From Tragulus kanchil (lineage: Eukaryota; Chordata; Mammalia; Artiodactyla; Tragulidae): a stretch of 64,000 nucleotides of DNA. The notes below the pieces were generated by a model. The model ran no database searches. It saw only the letters and a program-made list of their open reading frames with translations, and was not told where the DNA came from. The stretch is from contig JAIOJX010000006.1 in the NCBI GenBank assembly GCA_022376925.1, forward strand, positions 61,031,394 to 61,095,393, read 5' to 3'. The position numbers and the translations under genes were made by a program. This document shows positions 1-12,937 of this stretch, in pieces. Position 1 is the first letter of the stretch; each line of letters starts with the position of its first letter.

Positions 1-1319
1 ATAAGCATTCTGGTGAGAGTAGGCAGTAACAGTTAGATGTCAAGATGGAAATATATTTTTATATAATTAGTATTGATCTGGATATAGCTGATGTTTCCTA
101 TCATAATCATGTCTACTGATATGCTTGAATTGTCTCATAATTTGTAAAGGAAAGGAACCCTTTCCTCTGTAGTACTTAGTGTTTTCAGGTATTGCAGACC
201 ATTAGTATAATATTAAACACAAAACAAAGTTCTGTCAAGTAGATGCCAATTGCAGCTCAATACGTATCTACCATGAGCTAAGAATTTTACTTATGTTCAA
301 CATTCACAAAGTCTGCTCAAGTAGATGCCATTGCGCTTTTACAGCTAATAAACAATGGGACTCACTATAGTTTTTGTGTAGCTATACAATAGGAATAAAG
401 TAAAAATTGTAAATGAGTAGAACTGGGCTCTGAATTTAGCATTCAGTGGCTTAAAATCATTTCCTTCATTTATTCACTAATATGAATAGAATATTTCTTT
501 GTGCATAGTATCAATAAAGAGAAGACCAGCACACAGGACAAAGGGCCTGAACTCATTGAACTGATGTTATAGTAAAGAATAAAACTAAAGCAACAAATTC
601 AATAATTAATTACTTAATTATGGTTTGCTAAATCTTGTGAAAGTTCAAGGTCTCCTCAAAGTCTTTAAAAGGGAACACTATCCTAATCTGGGAAAATTTT
701 TTAAAAAACAAAAGACTCTAAAAAAATGTGTTTTGAATTGAGCTCAGAAAGATGAGTAAAAATTAATTAGTTGATTGGAAGGGGTTAGCACACAAGAGGT
801 GACACAGGCCTATCCAGGCAGATAAATAGTGCAAAACATTGAGTGAATAAATAGATATATGTAAAGGGATTGAGATGGGGTCAGTGAAAAAGTATATACC
901 AGATCCTGTGACGCCTAAAGGCTGTGTTTACAATTCTGTTGGCAATGGAGTTCTTTATCTACAAATAAAAGAAAGCCTAGGAGAGTTTTTAGTAAAGACC
1001 AAGTCTGATCAAGTTCCTGATTTTTAAAGACCATTCTTTCACGAAGGTACAGAATGTGAAGGAGAGTAATAATAATTTCAAGAAGATTCATAAGCATTCT
1101 GGTGAGAGTAGGCAGTAACAGTTAGATGTCAAGATGGAAATATATTTTTATATAATTAGTATTGATCTGGATATAGCTGATGTTTCCTATCATAATCATG
1201 TCTACTGATATGCTTGAATTGTCTCATAATTTGTAAAGGAAAGGAACCCTTTCCTCTGTAGTACTTTAGTGTTTTCAGGTATTGCAGACCATTAGTATAA
1301 TATTAAACACAAAAACAAA
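1..1319. repeat. Tandem duplication 1 (offset 1089), first copy cut by window edge
   Basis: Bases 1 to about 232 recur at 1090-1319 almost unchanged. With an offset of 1089 and a breakdown of similarity near 232-235, the junction probably lies near 235. Most of the first copy would then lie before the window. Sequence just after the junction (about 236-350) is a scrambled-looking stretch holding an imperfect repeat of a tcaagtagatgcca motif, as seen at other junctions here. Confidence 0.75.
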
Positions 1320-1400
1320 GACAAAAACAACCACTCATGATTTAAAGACTGCTATATCATCAAGAGTACAAATCTTGTGATTTCTGGAAGGTAAAAGATC
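240..1400. other. AT-rich intergenic DNA, nothing recognised
   Basis: Apart from the duplicated stretch, this holds only short spurious frames. I see no repeat family, splice-like coding block or RNA gene that I can name. Confidence 0.5.
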
Positions 1401-1407
1401 CTGAGAA

Positions 1408-1870
1408 GTCTATTATCATATGTACTAGTTTCTGTTTGTTACTATAATAAATAACCACAAACTAAGTGGCTTAATACAACACATATTTATTAACTTACAT
1501 TTCTGGGGTTCAAGAGTCTAAAATGTTTGTTTTAGTCTCTAGGAGTAGAATGTACTCCTTTGCCTTTTCTAGCTTCTAGAGGACACAGTATTAACTAGCT
1601 CTTGACCCTTGTCATGTCACTCTGGTCTTTGTTCCATTGTCATATCCTCTCTGACTCTCACACTTCTTCCTAACTTCTATAAGGGTGATTATAATTACCA
1701 CTATGATCACATTGGACACATCCAGATAATCCATGATCATCTCCCATCTCAGAATCCTAAATTTAATCACATCAGCAAAGTATCTTTTATGATGTAAACT
1801 TAACATATTCCTGGACTTTATGAATTAGGATATGGACATCTTTAACTTGAAGTGGGGGAGATGGAATTAA
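1408..1870. repeat. Old mammalian interspersed repeat, name not assigned
   Basis: The stretch from 'accacaaactaagtggctta' onward, through 'catttctggggttcaagagtc' and a later 'cagcaaagtatctttt' part, matches a widespread mammalian repeat I remember, with a core resembling ccacaaactgggtggctta. It is well diverged. I cannot name the family with confidence. The two short opposed frames inside (1609-1806) are incidental. Confidence 0.5.
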
Positions 1871-1879
1871 TCTGTGACA

Positions 1880-2639
1880 GTATATGGTGAATTCAGTTGT
1901 AATTTTTAAGCCTAACACAGTCCAGTCTCTATAAAACTTAGAATATAAAACATATAAGTAACTTCAAGTTTATATTTTATCTGGATCTTATTTAAAAATG
2001 TCAATCAGTTATAAAAATGAAACAGAAAGTTACCTAAGTATTGTATGAAACTAAAATGAATAAAAATGGCATATGCCCTAAAAAGTACAATCAAATTCAG
2101 TAAATGATTCCGTGAAATGAAGATGTTCAGTTATAAAGACCCCAGCGTAGTGTCCTTTCATTTTCTTTCTCATTTGAAATATGAGATTATTTCCCTTGTC
2201 TTTCCTCTCCTCTTACTTTTATTACCTCCTTTCCTCCTCTTCCTTGGCTCTTTCAATCTGTTTGAGTTTAATGCCAGACTGAAATAAGCATAATTCATTG
2301 CCAATGGTCCTTATTTTCTGAGTATTAATCTCTCCCTATCCCCATCACACCATTTCAAAATTTTAGTCATCATTAATCGACAGCCACCTTATCTCTGAGT
2401 TTTCAAAAGCAATTACTTTAGCTTAAGTAAGCATACCTAGAAGAAATGAACAAATTGAAGAAAACAGTGTGACTATTTTTGAGAAAATGAATACCTTCAT
2501 GTGGCTACTACAAAACTCAAAAATTATATGAATTGTATGGAGGAAATTGACAGATATAGTATTGCTTCTAAGCTTGTTATCTTAACATTGACTTTTTCAA
2601 AAGTTTGTCAAGCCTATTGTAGTTTGCAAAATTAAAAAT
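1880..2639. other. AT-rich intergenic DNA
   Basis: No recognised repeat or gene. It includes a pyrimidine-rich run near 2155-2260. Confidence 0.5.
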
Positions 2640-2823
2640 AAAAAGTGAAAGTCACTCAGTCCTGTGTAATGTTTTGCAACTCCATAAACTGTAGCATGCC
2701 AGGCTGCTCTGTCAATGGGATTCTCCAGGCAAGAATACTGAAAGAGTTAGCTGTTTCATTCTTCAGTGGATCTTCCAAACCCAGGTATCTTAAATTGCAG
2801 GAGGATTCTTTATGGTCTCAACA
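2640..2823 (-). mobile_element. Bov-tA type SINE
   Basis: The 3' body reads 'gtgaaagtcactcagtcctg', then 'gggattctccaggcaagaat', then the decayed tRNA-derived head with 'cccaggtat' and 'gcaggaggattctttat'. This is the reverse complement of the Bov-tA consensus, a ruminant SINE with a tRNA-Glu-like head and a BovB-derived tail. It is moderately diverged. A 74-residue frame across it is spurious. Confidence 0.85.
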
Positions 2824-2829
2824 ACAAGG

Positions 2830-3470
2830 GAAAACCATCAAATTGAGGCCTTTCACAATCTTATTATAGTTATTTCTAGGTCATGTACATGTTTTGGAGA
2901 TACAGAAAAATTGTACTATTTTAATTTTTTTTTCTGTGCTTTAAGCTAGCATACAGAAAAGCCATTAATTTTTATCTTGATCTTGAGTCCAAAAGCCTTA
3001 CCAAGTTCACTAATCAAGTCTAAAGTTGATTTGAGCAGTTTTTCAACTTCCTGCATGAACAAACATGATACCTATGAATAATAATTTCATTTTCTTAAAA
3101 TTTATATTGTCTTAGTTATTAAAATTGATATAATGTCTATAATAATCTTAAATGCAAATAGTAAGAAAGTGCATCCATGTTGCATACAAATCTTGTAAGA
3201 ACACTTTTAATATTTATGAATTCAATATATTATTTTTTCTGAGATTTTTTCTATTATAAATGAATACAGACTTTTACAATTTTTTCCTATTTATATACAT
3301 AGCACTATATAGTTTATTTTCTAGTTATTTATTTCTTGATTGAAGGATAATTACTTTACAAAATTTTGCTGTCCTCTGTCAAACAACAGCATAAATCAGT
3401 CAGAGGAATATATATGGCCATGTGTGTGCCTTCTATGGTGAAATGACTGCTTAGGTTGTCTAGGTTTATT
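2830..3470. other. AT-rich intergenic DNA
   Basis: No feature recognised between the SINE and the poly-T that marks the L1-A 3' end. Confidence 0.5.
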
Positions 3471-4130
3471 CCGCCTTTTTTTTTTTTTTTTTTTGTAGTG
3501 GGGATTTGGTTGATTTACAATGATTTATTAGTTTCAGGTGTATAGCAAAGTTATTATTATATATCTTTTACAGAGCTTTGTTGTTTACATCTATACATAA
3601 TCCCGAAAGAGTCACCAACCACTCCCACCCAAATCCCCTCCCTTTTCCCCCTGTTCCTGCCCCATGTTGATTCATAGACCCCATGCAAGTTTCCTTATTC
3701 TTACTGCTTAATCACAATGGTTATCTCTTTTACACAAGCTTTCATGCTACTCTTTCCATACTTCTCGCCTGATTTTCCCTTCCCTCAGTGTCCATAGGTC
3801 TGTTCTCTATGCCTGTTTATCAACCACTGCTCTGCATGGATCAGTATCATCTTACTATATTCCATATATATGTGTTAGCATACTGTATTTGTCCTTTTAT
3901 TTTTGACTTACTTCACTTTGTATAACAGGTTCTAGGTTGATCCACCTCATTAGCAATGATTCTTCTGCATTTCTTTTTTACAGCTGTGTAGTATTCCATT
4001 GTATATATGTACAATAGCTTCTTTATCCATTCATTCATTGATGTACATCTAGATTGTTTCCATGTTCTAGCTTTTGTATAGAGTGCTGCGATGAAAATTA
4101 GGGTGCAGGTGTCTCTTTCAATTTTGATTT

Positions 4131-6332
4131 CATTAAGGTATAAGCCTAATAGTGGAATTGCAGGGTCATATGGTGCTTCTATTCTTAGTTTTTTGAGGAA
4201 TCTCCATACTGTCTTCAATAGTGGTTGTATCAATTTACATTCCCACCAACAATGTAGGAGTGTCCTCTTTTCTCCACACCCTCTCCAGCATTTATTATCT
4301 GTAGATTATTTGATGATGGCCATTCTGATTGGTGTGAAGCGATATCTCATTGTAGTTTTGATTTTCCTTTCTCTAATAATAAGAGAGGATGAGCATTATT
4401 TCATGTGCTATTTGGCGATCTGTATGTCTTCTTTGGAGAAATGACTCTTTACATCATTTCCTCAATTTTTGATTGGGTTGTTCATGTTTTCAGTGTTGAG
4501 TTGTCTGAGTTGCTTATATATTTTAGAAATTAATTCTTTGTTGCTTTTGTCATTTGCTATCATTTTCTCCCATTCTGTAGGTTGTCTGTTTATCTAGTTT
4601 GTAGTTTCTTCTGTTGTGCAAAAGCTTTTAACTTTCATTATGTCCCACATGTTTATTTTTATTTCCCATATTCTAGAGGGCAGGTCATAGAAGATCTTGC
4701 TATAATTGATGTCATTGACAGTTTTGCCTATATTCTCCTCCAAAAGCTTTATGGTTTCTTGTCTTACATTTAGGTCTTTAATCTATTTTCAGTTTATCTT
4801 TGTTTATGGTGTCAGGGAATGATCCAACCTCATTTTTAGTTATTTATTTATTTTTGCAAGTAGTTATTCAACTTTCAGCACCATTTGTTGAATAGGCTGT
4901 CTTTGTCCAATTTTATATTTTCGCTTCCTTTGTCAAAAATAATGTATCCATAGGTGCTTGGCTTTATCTCTTGGTTCTCTAGCTTGTTTCATTGGTCTAT
5001 ATTTCTGCTTTTGTACAAGTACCATCCTGTCTTGATGGCTGTTGCTTTGTAGTATGATCTGAAGTTAGGCAGGCTGATCCCTCCAGCTCCATTCTTCTTT
5101 CTCAGGATTGTTTTGACTATCAGGGATCTTTGGGTTTCCATATGAGCTGTGTATTTTTTGCTTTGGTTCTGTGAAGAATGTCATTGGTAAATTGATAGGG
5201 ATCACATTGAATCTGTAGATATTTGGTAATTCATTAAGGTATAAGCCTAATAGTGGAATTGCAGGGTCATATGGTGCTTCTATTCTTAGTTTTTTGAGGA
5301 ATCTCCATACTGTCTTCAATAGTGGTTGTATCAATTTACATTCCCACCAACAATGTAGGAGTGTCCTCTTTTCTCCACACCCTCTCCAGCATTTATTATC
5401 TGTAGATTATTTGATGATGGCCATTCTGATTGGTGTGAAGCGATATCTCATTGTAGTTTTGATTTTCCTTTCTCTAATAATAAGAGAGGATGAGCATTAT
5501 TTCATGTGCTATTTGGCGATCTGTATGTCTTCTTTGGAGAAATGACTCTTTACATCATTTCCTCAATTTTTGATTGGGTTGTTCATGTTTTCAGTGTTGA
5601 GTTGTCTGAGTTGCTTATATATTTTAGAAATTAATTCTTTGTTGCTTTTGTCATTTGCTATCATTTTCTCCCATTCTGTAGGTTGTCTGTTTATCTAGTT
5701 TGTAGTTTCTTCTGTTGTGCAAAAGCTTTTAACTTTCATTATGTCCCACATGTTTATTTTTATTTCCCATATTCTAGAGGGCAGGTCATAGAAGATCTTG
5801 CTATAATTGATGTCATTGACAGTTTTGCCTATATTCTCCTCCAAAAGCTTTATGGTTTCTTGTCTTACATTTAGGTCTTTAATCTATTTTCAGTTTATCT
5901 TTGTTTATGGTGTCAGGGAATGATCCAACCTCATTTTTAGTTATTTATTTATTTTTGCAAGTAGTTATTCAACTTTCAGCACCATTTGTTGAATAGGCTG
6001 TCTTTGTCCAATTTTATATTTTCGCTTCCTTTGTCAAAAATAATGTATCCATAGGTGCTTGGCTTTATCTCTTGGTTCTCTAGCTTGTTTCATTGGTCTA
6101 TATTTCTGCTTTTGTACAAGTACCATCCTGTCTTGATGGCTGTTGCTTTGTAGTATGATCTGAAGTTAGGCAGGCTGATCCCTCCAGCTCCATTCTTCTT
6201 TCTCAGGATTGTTTTGACTATCAGGGATCTTTGGGTTTCCATATGAGCTGTGTATTTTTTGCTTTGGTTCTGTGAAGAATGTCATTGGTAAATTGATAGG
6301 GATCACATTGAATCTGTAGATATTTGGTAATA
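4131..6332. repeat. Tandem duplication 2, unit 1101 bp, junction 5231/5232
   Basis: 4131-5231 is followed directly by an apparently identical 5232-6332. It lies wholly inside L1-A ORF2, where a second copy of the same segment makes no coding sense. The junction shows almost no shared sequence. Confidence 0.93.
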
Positions 6333-8379
6333 TTTTCATTTTCATAATGTTGATTTTTTTTGACCCAGAAACATGGAATATCTCTCCATCTGTTTATGTC
6401 ATCTTTGATTTTTTTCATTAGTATTCTGCAATTTTCCGTGTACAGTTCTTTTCTTTCTTTGGGTGGATTTCTTCCTATATATTTTATTCTTTTGGTTGCA
6501 GTGGTGAATGGAATGGCATCCTTGATTTCTCTTTCTGATTTTTCATTGTTCATATATAGGACTGTGAGTGATTTCTGTGTATTGATTTTGTATCCCACAA
6601 TTTTGCTGAATTTGTTGATTAGCTCTCATAGTTTTCTAATACTGTCCTTGAGGTTCTTTAAGTATAGTATCTTGTCATCTGCAAATGGAGAGAGTTTTAT
6701 TTCTTCTTTTCCAATCTGGATTTTAAAAATTTTCTTTTCTTGTCTTATTGCCATAGCTAGAACTTCCAGTATTATGTTGAATAATAGTAGTGAAAGTGGA
6801 CACCCTTGTCTTGTTCCTGATCTTAGAGGGAATGCTTTTAGTTTTTCAACATTGAGAATAATGTTTGCTTTGGGCTTCTTGTATATGGCTTTCTATGTTG
6901 AGATAGGTTCCTCCAAGCCCATTTTCTGAAGAGTTGTTATCATAAATGGATGTTGAATTGTGTCAAAGACTTTGTCTGCATCTATTGAGACTGTCATGTG
7001 ATTTTTGCCCCTCAATTTGTTGATATGGTATATCACATTGGTTGATGTGTGGATATTGAAGAATCCTTGTGTGCCTGGGATGAACGCGACTTGATCACAA
7101 TATGAGTTTTTTGATGTGTTGTTGAATTCTGTTTGCTAGAATTTTGTTGAGAATTATAGCATCTAAATTCATCAGAGATATTGGCTTAGTCTTTGTCCAA
7201 TTTTATATTTTCGCTTCCTTTGTCAAAAATAATGTATCCATAGGTGCTTGGCTTTATCTCTTGGTTCTCTAGCTTGTTTCATTGGTCTATATTTCTGCTT
7301 TTGTACAAGTACCATCCTGTCTTGATGGCTGTTGCTTTGTAGTATGATCTGAAGTTAGGCAGGCTGATCCCTCCAGCTCCATTCTTCTTTCTCAGGATTG
7401 TTTTGACTATCAGGGATCTTTGGGTTTCCATATGAGCTGTGTATTTTTTGCTTTGGTTCTGTGAAGAATGTCATTGGTAAATTGATAGGGATCACATTGA
7501 ATCTGTAGATATTTGGTAATATTTTCATTTTCATAATGTTGATTTTTTTTGACCCAGAAACATGGAATATCTCTCCATCTGTTTATGTCATCTTTGATTT
7601 TTTTCATTAGTATTCTGCAATTTTCCGTGTACAGTTCTTTTCTTTCTTTGGGTGGATTTCTTCCTATATATTTTATTCTTTTGGTTGCAGTGGTGAATGG
7701 AATGGCATCCTTGATTTCTCTTTCTGATTTTTCATTGTTCATATATAGGACTGTGAGTGATTTCTGTGTATTGATTTTGTATCCCACAATTTTGCTGAAT
7801 TTGTTGATTAGCTCTCATAGTTTTCTAATACTGTCCTTGAGGTTCTTTAAGTATAGTATCTTGTCATCTGCAAATGGAGAGAGTTTTATTTCTTCTTTTC
7901 CAATCTGGATTTTAAAAATTTTCTTTTCTTGTCTTATTGCCATAGCTAGAACTTCCAGTATTATGTTGAATAATAGTAGTGAAAGTGGACACCCTTGTCT
8001 TGTTCCTGATCTTAGAGGGAATGCTTTTAGTTTTTCAACATTGAGAATAATGTTTGCTTTGGGCTTCTTGTATATGGCTTTCTATGTTGAGATAGGTTCC
8101 TCCAAGCCCATTTTCTGAAGAGTTGTTATCATAAATGGATGTTGAATTGTGTCAAAGACTTTGTCTGCATCTATTGAGACTGTCATGTGATTTTTGCCCC
8201 TCAATTTGTTGATATGGTATATCACATTGGTTGATGTGTGGATATTGAAGAATCCTTGTGTGCCTGGGATGAACGCGACTTGATCACAATATGAGTTTTT
8301 TGATGTGTTGTTGAATTCTGTTTGCTAGAATTTTGTTGAGAATTATAGCATCTAAATTCATCAGAGATATTGGCTTATA
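6002..8379. repeat. Tandem duplication 3, unit 1189 bp, junction 7190/7191
   Basis: 6002-7190 recurs at 7191-8379 with no difference that I noticed. It overlaps the second copy of duplication 2, so the 'ctttgtccaattttatattt' segment appears three times (4912, 6002 and 7191). Confidence 0.93.
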
Positions 8380-9222
8380 GTTTTCATTATTTGTGATGTC
8401 TTTGCCTGGTTTTGGTATCAGGGTAATGGTGGGCTTGTAGAATGTGTTTGGAAGTGTTCCTTCTTGTGCAAATTCTGAAAGAGTTTTAAAAGGACAGGCA
8501 TTAGCTCTTTTTTAAATGTTTGGTAGAATATACCTGTGAAGCCATCTGGCCCTGGCTTTTATTTTAGGGTAGATTTTTGATCACAGCATCAATTTCTGAG
8601 CTTGTATTTGGGTTGTTCATATTTTCTATTTCTTCCCGGTTCAGTCTGGGAAGATTAAACTTCTCTAGCAAACTGTCCATTTCTTCCAGGTTGTCCAGTT
8701 TTTTGCCTCATAATTGTTCATAATAGTCTCTTATAATCCTTTGCATTTCTGTAGTATTCATTGCAACATCTTATGTTTCATTTCTGATTTTTTTGATCTG
8801 ATTCTTCTCTCTTTTTTCCTTCATGAGTCTGACTGGCAGTTTGTCAATTTTTTTTTTTATCTTTTCAAAGATTCAGCTTTTTCTTTTATTCATCTTTAAT
8901 ATTATTTCATTCATTTCATTTTTATTTATTTATGCTATGCTTCTTATGATTTCTCTTCTTCTGCTAACTTTAGCTGGTTTTTGTTATTCTTTTTCCAGTT
9001 ATTTAAGTGTAGACTTAGGTTTTCCATTTGCTCTTTTTCTTGTTCCTTGAGGTAGGATTCTATTGCTATAAACTTCTCTTTTAGCACTGCATTTGCAGTA
9101 TCCCCTAGATTTTGTACTGCCCTATTTTGGTTGTCACTTTCTTCTAGGAATTCTTTTTTTTCTCTTTTGATTTGTTCAGTAATCTCTTTGTCTTTATGTA
9201 TGTGTTGTCCAATCTCCCCGTG

Positions 9223-9247
9223 TTTGTGTGTGTGTGTGTGTGTGTGT
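9223..9247. repeat. (TG)n microsatellite
   Basis: A pure TG run of about a dozen units inside L1-A, in the ORF2 endonuclease region. It breaks the frame there. Confidence 0.9.
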
Positions 9248-10011
9248 TTTCTTCTTGTAATTGATATCTAGTCTCACAGCATTGCGTTTAGAGAAGATGG
9301 TTGATGTAATTTCAGTTTTCTTGAATTTACAGATATTTGATTTATGGTCTATCCTGGAAAATGTTCCATGAACACTTGAGATGAAAGTATATTATTCGGC
9401 TTTGGGGTGGAAGGTCCTTAAAAATATCAATGAGATCCATCCCCTACATTGTGTCATTTAAGGCCTGTGTTTCCTTATTAATTTTCTACTTTGAAGATCC
9501 ATCCATTAGTGTAAGGGGGGTGTTAAAGACTCCTACTATTATTATGTTACTGTGAATTTCTACTTTTATATCTGAAAGTGTTTGCCTTATGTATTGGGGT
9601 TCTCCCATTTTGGGTACACTGATATGTATAATTGTTGTCTGCCTCTTGGATAGATCCCTTGACCATTATATAGTGTCCTGCCTTGTCTCTTGTAATCTTC
9701 TCTATTTTGAGGTCTATTATGTCTGATATGAGGATTGCTGCTCCAGCTTTTAATTTCCATTTGCATAGGATATATTTTTTCATCCTCTGACTTTCAGTCT
9801 ATGTATGTCTTTAAGTATGCAGTGAGTATCTTGTAAACAGCATATATATGGGTAGTGCTTTTGTATCCATTCAACGAGTCTGTTTCTTTTGGTTGGAGCA
9901 TTTTAGTCCAATTACATTCAAAGTGATTACTGATACAAATGTTCCTATTTTCATCTTAATAGATGCTTGGGATTTATTTTGTAGGGCTATTCCTGATCTT
10001 GTTTTTATTGG

Positions 10012-10945
10012 TTATATCAGGCCCTTTAGCACGTCTTGTAAGGCTGATTTCATGGTACAAAATTCTTTTACCTTTTCCTTGTTTGTGAAGCTTTTGACTT
10101 CTCTGTCAACTCTGAATGAAATTCTTGCCAGATAGCAGCTTTTTGCCTGTAAGTTATTCTCTTTTAGGTTTTAAATATTTCTTGCCATTCTCATCTGACT
10201 TGCATGGTTTCTGCTGAAAGATCAGCAGTTAAACATATGGGGGTTCCCTTGTATGTTACTTATTGTTTGTCCCTTGCTGCTTTAAGTAAACTGTCTTGTG
10301 CTTAGTCTGTGCTAGCTTGATTAATATGTGCCTTTGTGTGTTTCTCTGGGGGTTTATCCTGTATGGAGTTTTCTGCTTCTTGGACTTGGTTGACTATTTA
10401 CTTTCCCATGCTGGTGAAATTTTCAACAATAATCTCTTCAAAATTTTTTTCGTACTCATTTTGTCTTCTTCTTTTGGGACCCCTTTAATTCTAATGTTGG
10501 TGCATTTGATATTGTCCCATAGGTCTCTGTGGCTACCCTCAGTTTTTTGTATTCTTTGTGTTTTGTTCTGTTCTTTAGCAGTTACTTTCAGGATTCTATC
10601 TTCTAGCTCACTTATCTGTTCTTATGCCTCTGATATTCTACTGTTGATCCCTCCCATAGCATTTTTCAGTTCAGCAATTGAGTTCTTTGTTTCTATTTAT
10701 TTATTTTTCATTTCTTCTATGTTTTTTCTCAGTGCACTAATTTCCTCTAATATTCTATTTTTACAGTTTTGGATCCTTGCTAGTATTGCTTTTCTGAATT
10801 CTCTTTCAGACAGTTTGTCTATTTCCCCTTTGGAGATTTGGACTTGTGAGTCTCTCATTTGTTCCTTCATTTGTTCAGTTCTTGTCTGTCTTTTCATTTT
10901 TATGTTAGTTATTGTTTTTTGTGTATGTTTGAGGGTTTTTTCCAT
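10012..10945 (-). pseudogene. L1-A ORF1 remnant (RNA-binding chaperone)
   Basis: ORF1p is the trimeric RNA-binding protein that coats L1 RNA. The N-terminal part at 10697-10945 is open and rich in Lys, Glu, Gln and Arg. It contains an Asn-Arg-Ile-Leu-Glu-Glu-Ile-Ser-Ala-Leu-Arg segment typical of the ORF1p coiled coil. The C-terminal end reads Leu-Lys-Gly-Leu-Ile just before a TAA at 10012-10014, as in L1-D. The middle is broken by stops. The plus-strand frame of 220 residues at 10296-10958 is its antisense shadow. Confidence 0.82.
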
Positions 10946-11557
10946 ACTTTGTGATTGAATTCTCCCTTCCCTTCAGTTTCTGTCCTTGAGAAAGATTCAG
11001 TGATTTGGGTCTTAGTTAAGTGGTGTTGGATATTGTTTGCAGGTGTATATTCTCTATTGTGTGTTCTTTGGTAGTGTACGGTCATGGAGTCATTTCTCCC
11101 ACTCCGAATTCTCTGGCCAGTGAGTGTAAACTCTACGTCTGGTGTGCTATGGCGTTCAGTGTTATTAGTTCAAATATAAACATATGAGGGACAAAATGCG
11201 CATCTCTGGTAGGTGTCAGTCATGAACTCATGGAAGTATTGTATAACATAGTGGGAAAACATACATACATACACATCTATAAACAAACTTCAACAGTCTA
11301 TAAGGGATAATATACCGGAAATTGTTCTAGCAAACAATGCAGTCAAAGTTGATACCTGACCTTTAAGATCTAACCTAAGGCCTGGAAAACAGACTAGAGG
11401 CAGGATCTGGCTGGGAATATTGCAATGAAAGCAGTTTTTAATTAAGACATGTGTTGTGGGATAAGAAGGAGAGTGGATGGGTAATGAAAAGAAATAGAAT
11501 CGTGTTATAAGGATTATGCAGGGTTAGATAACAAAGATTAATATATATTAAAATTTA

Positions 11558-11822
11558 GGGCTTCCCTGATAGTTCAGTGGGTGAAGAATCCACCTTGAAC
11601 TGCAAGGGATGGCGGTTTGATCCCTGGCCTGGGAGGGTACCACATGTCGCGGATTGGCAGGAATAGTGTGTCCGATTACTAGCCAGTGCTCTGGAGCCCA
11701 TGCACCCAGAGCTGGTGCTCTGCAACAAGAGAGACCACTGTAATGAGAGTCCACACAGGCCAAAGAACAAAGATGGATGAAAATTAATAAAATGAAGCCC
11801 AATAGAAGAGGCCAAGATTAAA
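11558..11822 (+). mobile_element. CHR-type tRNA-Glu SINE inside L1-A
   Basis: Starts 'gggcttccctgatagttcag', has a B-box-like 'ggtttgatccctgg', and continues through 'gagaccactg' and 'ggccaaagaacaaagatgg' to an A-rich tail. Imperfect target-site copies 'aaaatttag' and 'aaagtttag' flank it. It inserted into the L1-A 5' UTR, so it is younger than L1-A. Frames of 84-86 residues across it are spurious. Confidence 0.88.
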
Positions 11823-12672
11823 ATAAATAAATAAAAGTTTAGTACAGCAGGAAGAGAACAGTAGAGTCAACAAGGAAGGAGATATTTATAGAGAAGACAG
11901 TAGTAGATATAAAAAGATTTTACAGTTAAAGCATAGACAGAGGGAGCTGAGGTAAAAAAAAAAAAAAAGAAAAGAAAGAAAACAAACAAAAAAAACTGTC
12001 CCTAGTTCTTAGTTTTGAGTTTACCTTCTCATCTCTGTGTCAATCTTTGAGCAGTTTGCTCTTGATGCTGTCCCAGATGTTCGGAGTCTGTTCTGGGACT
12101 GGGTGTGGTGTCGGGGCAACTGCTTATGTCTTAGGTTTCTGTGAGAACCAGGTTTCAACTTTGTAAGCAGGGCCCTTGCAGAATCGAGGTTACTCTGGTT
12201 GCTCTGGTTACTCCACAGTGTCTGTTGGGCTCCCAACAGGTTCCTGCTCTTTCATCCAATCGCAGCTCTGCTTCAGTGGGAATGAGCATTGCTTTCTGTC
12301 CCTGATGCTGCAGGGTCTCCCGGATAGATCTGTCATGGGTTGGGCTGCTGGACTCTCTGCTGCAGGGGATTCCCTGTTCTATGCCATGCACCCTGATAAT
12401 CTTCTATCTCAGCTGTCTTCCCCATATGCCAGCAGCGCCATGCTAGTGGGTACTTGCATGGCCTCCTTCATAGGGACCACCCCCTTTGGTACGTCCAGTT
12501 AAAACAGACTAGAGGCAGGATCTGGCTGGGAATATTGCAATGAAAGCAGTTTTTAATTAAGACATGTGTTGTGGGATAAGAAGGAGAGTGGATGGGTAAT
12601 GAAAAGAAATAGAATCGTGTTATAAGGATTATGCAGGGTTAGATAACAAAGATTAATATATATTAAAATTTA

Positions 12673-12937
12673 GGGCTTCCCTGATAGTTCAGTGGGTGAA
12701 GAATCCACCTTGAACTGCAAGGGATGGCGGTTTGATCCCTGGCCTGGGAGGGTACCACATGTCGCGGATTGGCAGGAATAGTGTGTCCGATTACTAGCCA
12801 GTGCTCTGGAGCCCATGCACCCAGAGCTGGTGCTCTGCAACAAGAGAGACCACTGTAATGAGAGTCCACACAGGCCAAAGAACAAAGATGGATGAAAATT
12901 AATAAAATGAAGCCCAATAGAAGAGGCCAAGATTAAA
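12673..12937 (+). mobile_element. Second copy of the same CHR SINE (in duplication 4)
   Basis: Identical in all parts I compared to the SINE at 11558-11822, at the offset of duplication 4 (1115). It is a duplicate of one insertion and should not be counted as an independent event. Confidence 0.9.

Larger units (their letters stand above)
3855..9940 (-). pseudogene. L1-A ORF2 remnant (endonuclease and reverse transcriptase)
   Basis: The intact parent would encode the L1 ORF2 protein, which nicks target DNA and copies L1 RNA into it. The conserved tail ends in His-Ile-Tyr-Gly-Ile before a TAG at 3855-3857. Upstream blocks match ORF2 C-terminal and connection sequence, including [10 protein letters not shown]. 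The region around 6221-6598 is the segment after the polymerase core. 9547-9783 is endonuclease sequence with 'DKAGHYIM', and the N-terminus lies near 9930. The frame is broken by stops and frameshifts. Apparent length is 6086 bp; subtracting duplications 2 (1101) and 3 (1189) gives 3796 bp, close to the 3755 bp of ORF2 in L1-D. The long plus-strand frames in this region (189 residues at 6360 and 7549) are antisense shadows. Confidence 0.88.

Noticed and set aside
6360..8118. Two identical 189-residue plus-strand frames, hydrophobic and looking like a membrane protein, duplicated in tandem
   Set aside because: They are antisense to the L1-A ORF2 reading on the minus strand. Their hydrophobic look comes from T-rich complements of A-rich L1 codons, and the duplication is one of the 1.1-kb pairs.
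10296..10958. A 220-residue plus-strand frame with several hydrophobic segments
   Set aside because: It is antisense to L1-A ORF1, which has recognisable coiled-coil sequence on the minus strand.
11558..12937. tRNA genes at the SINE heads
   Set aside because: The tRNA-like parts are decayed SINE promoters without a foldable cloverleaf, and are followed by SINE bodies and A-rich tails.
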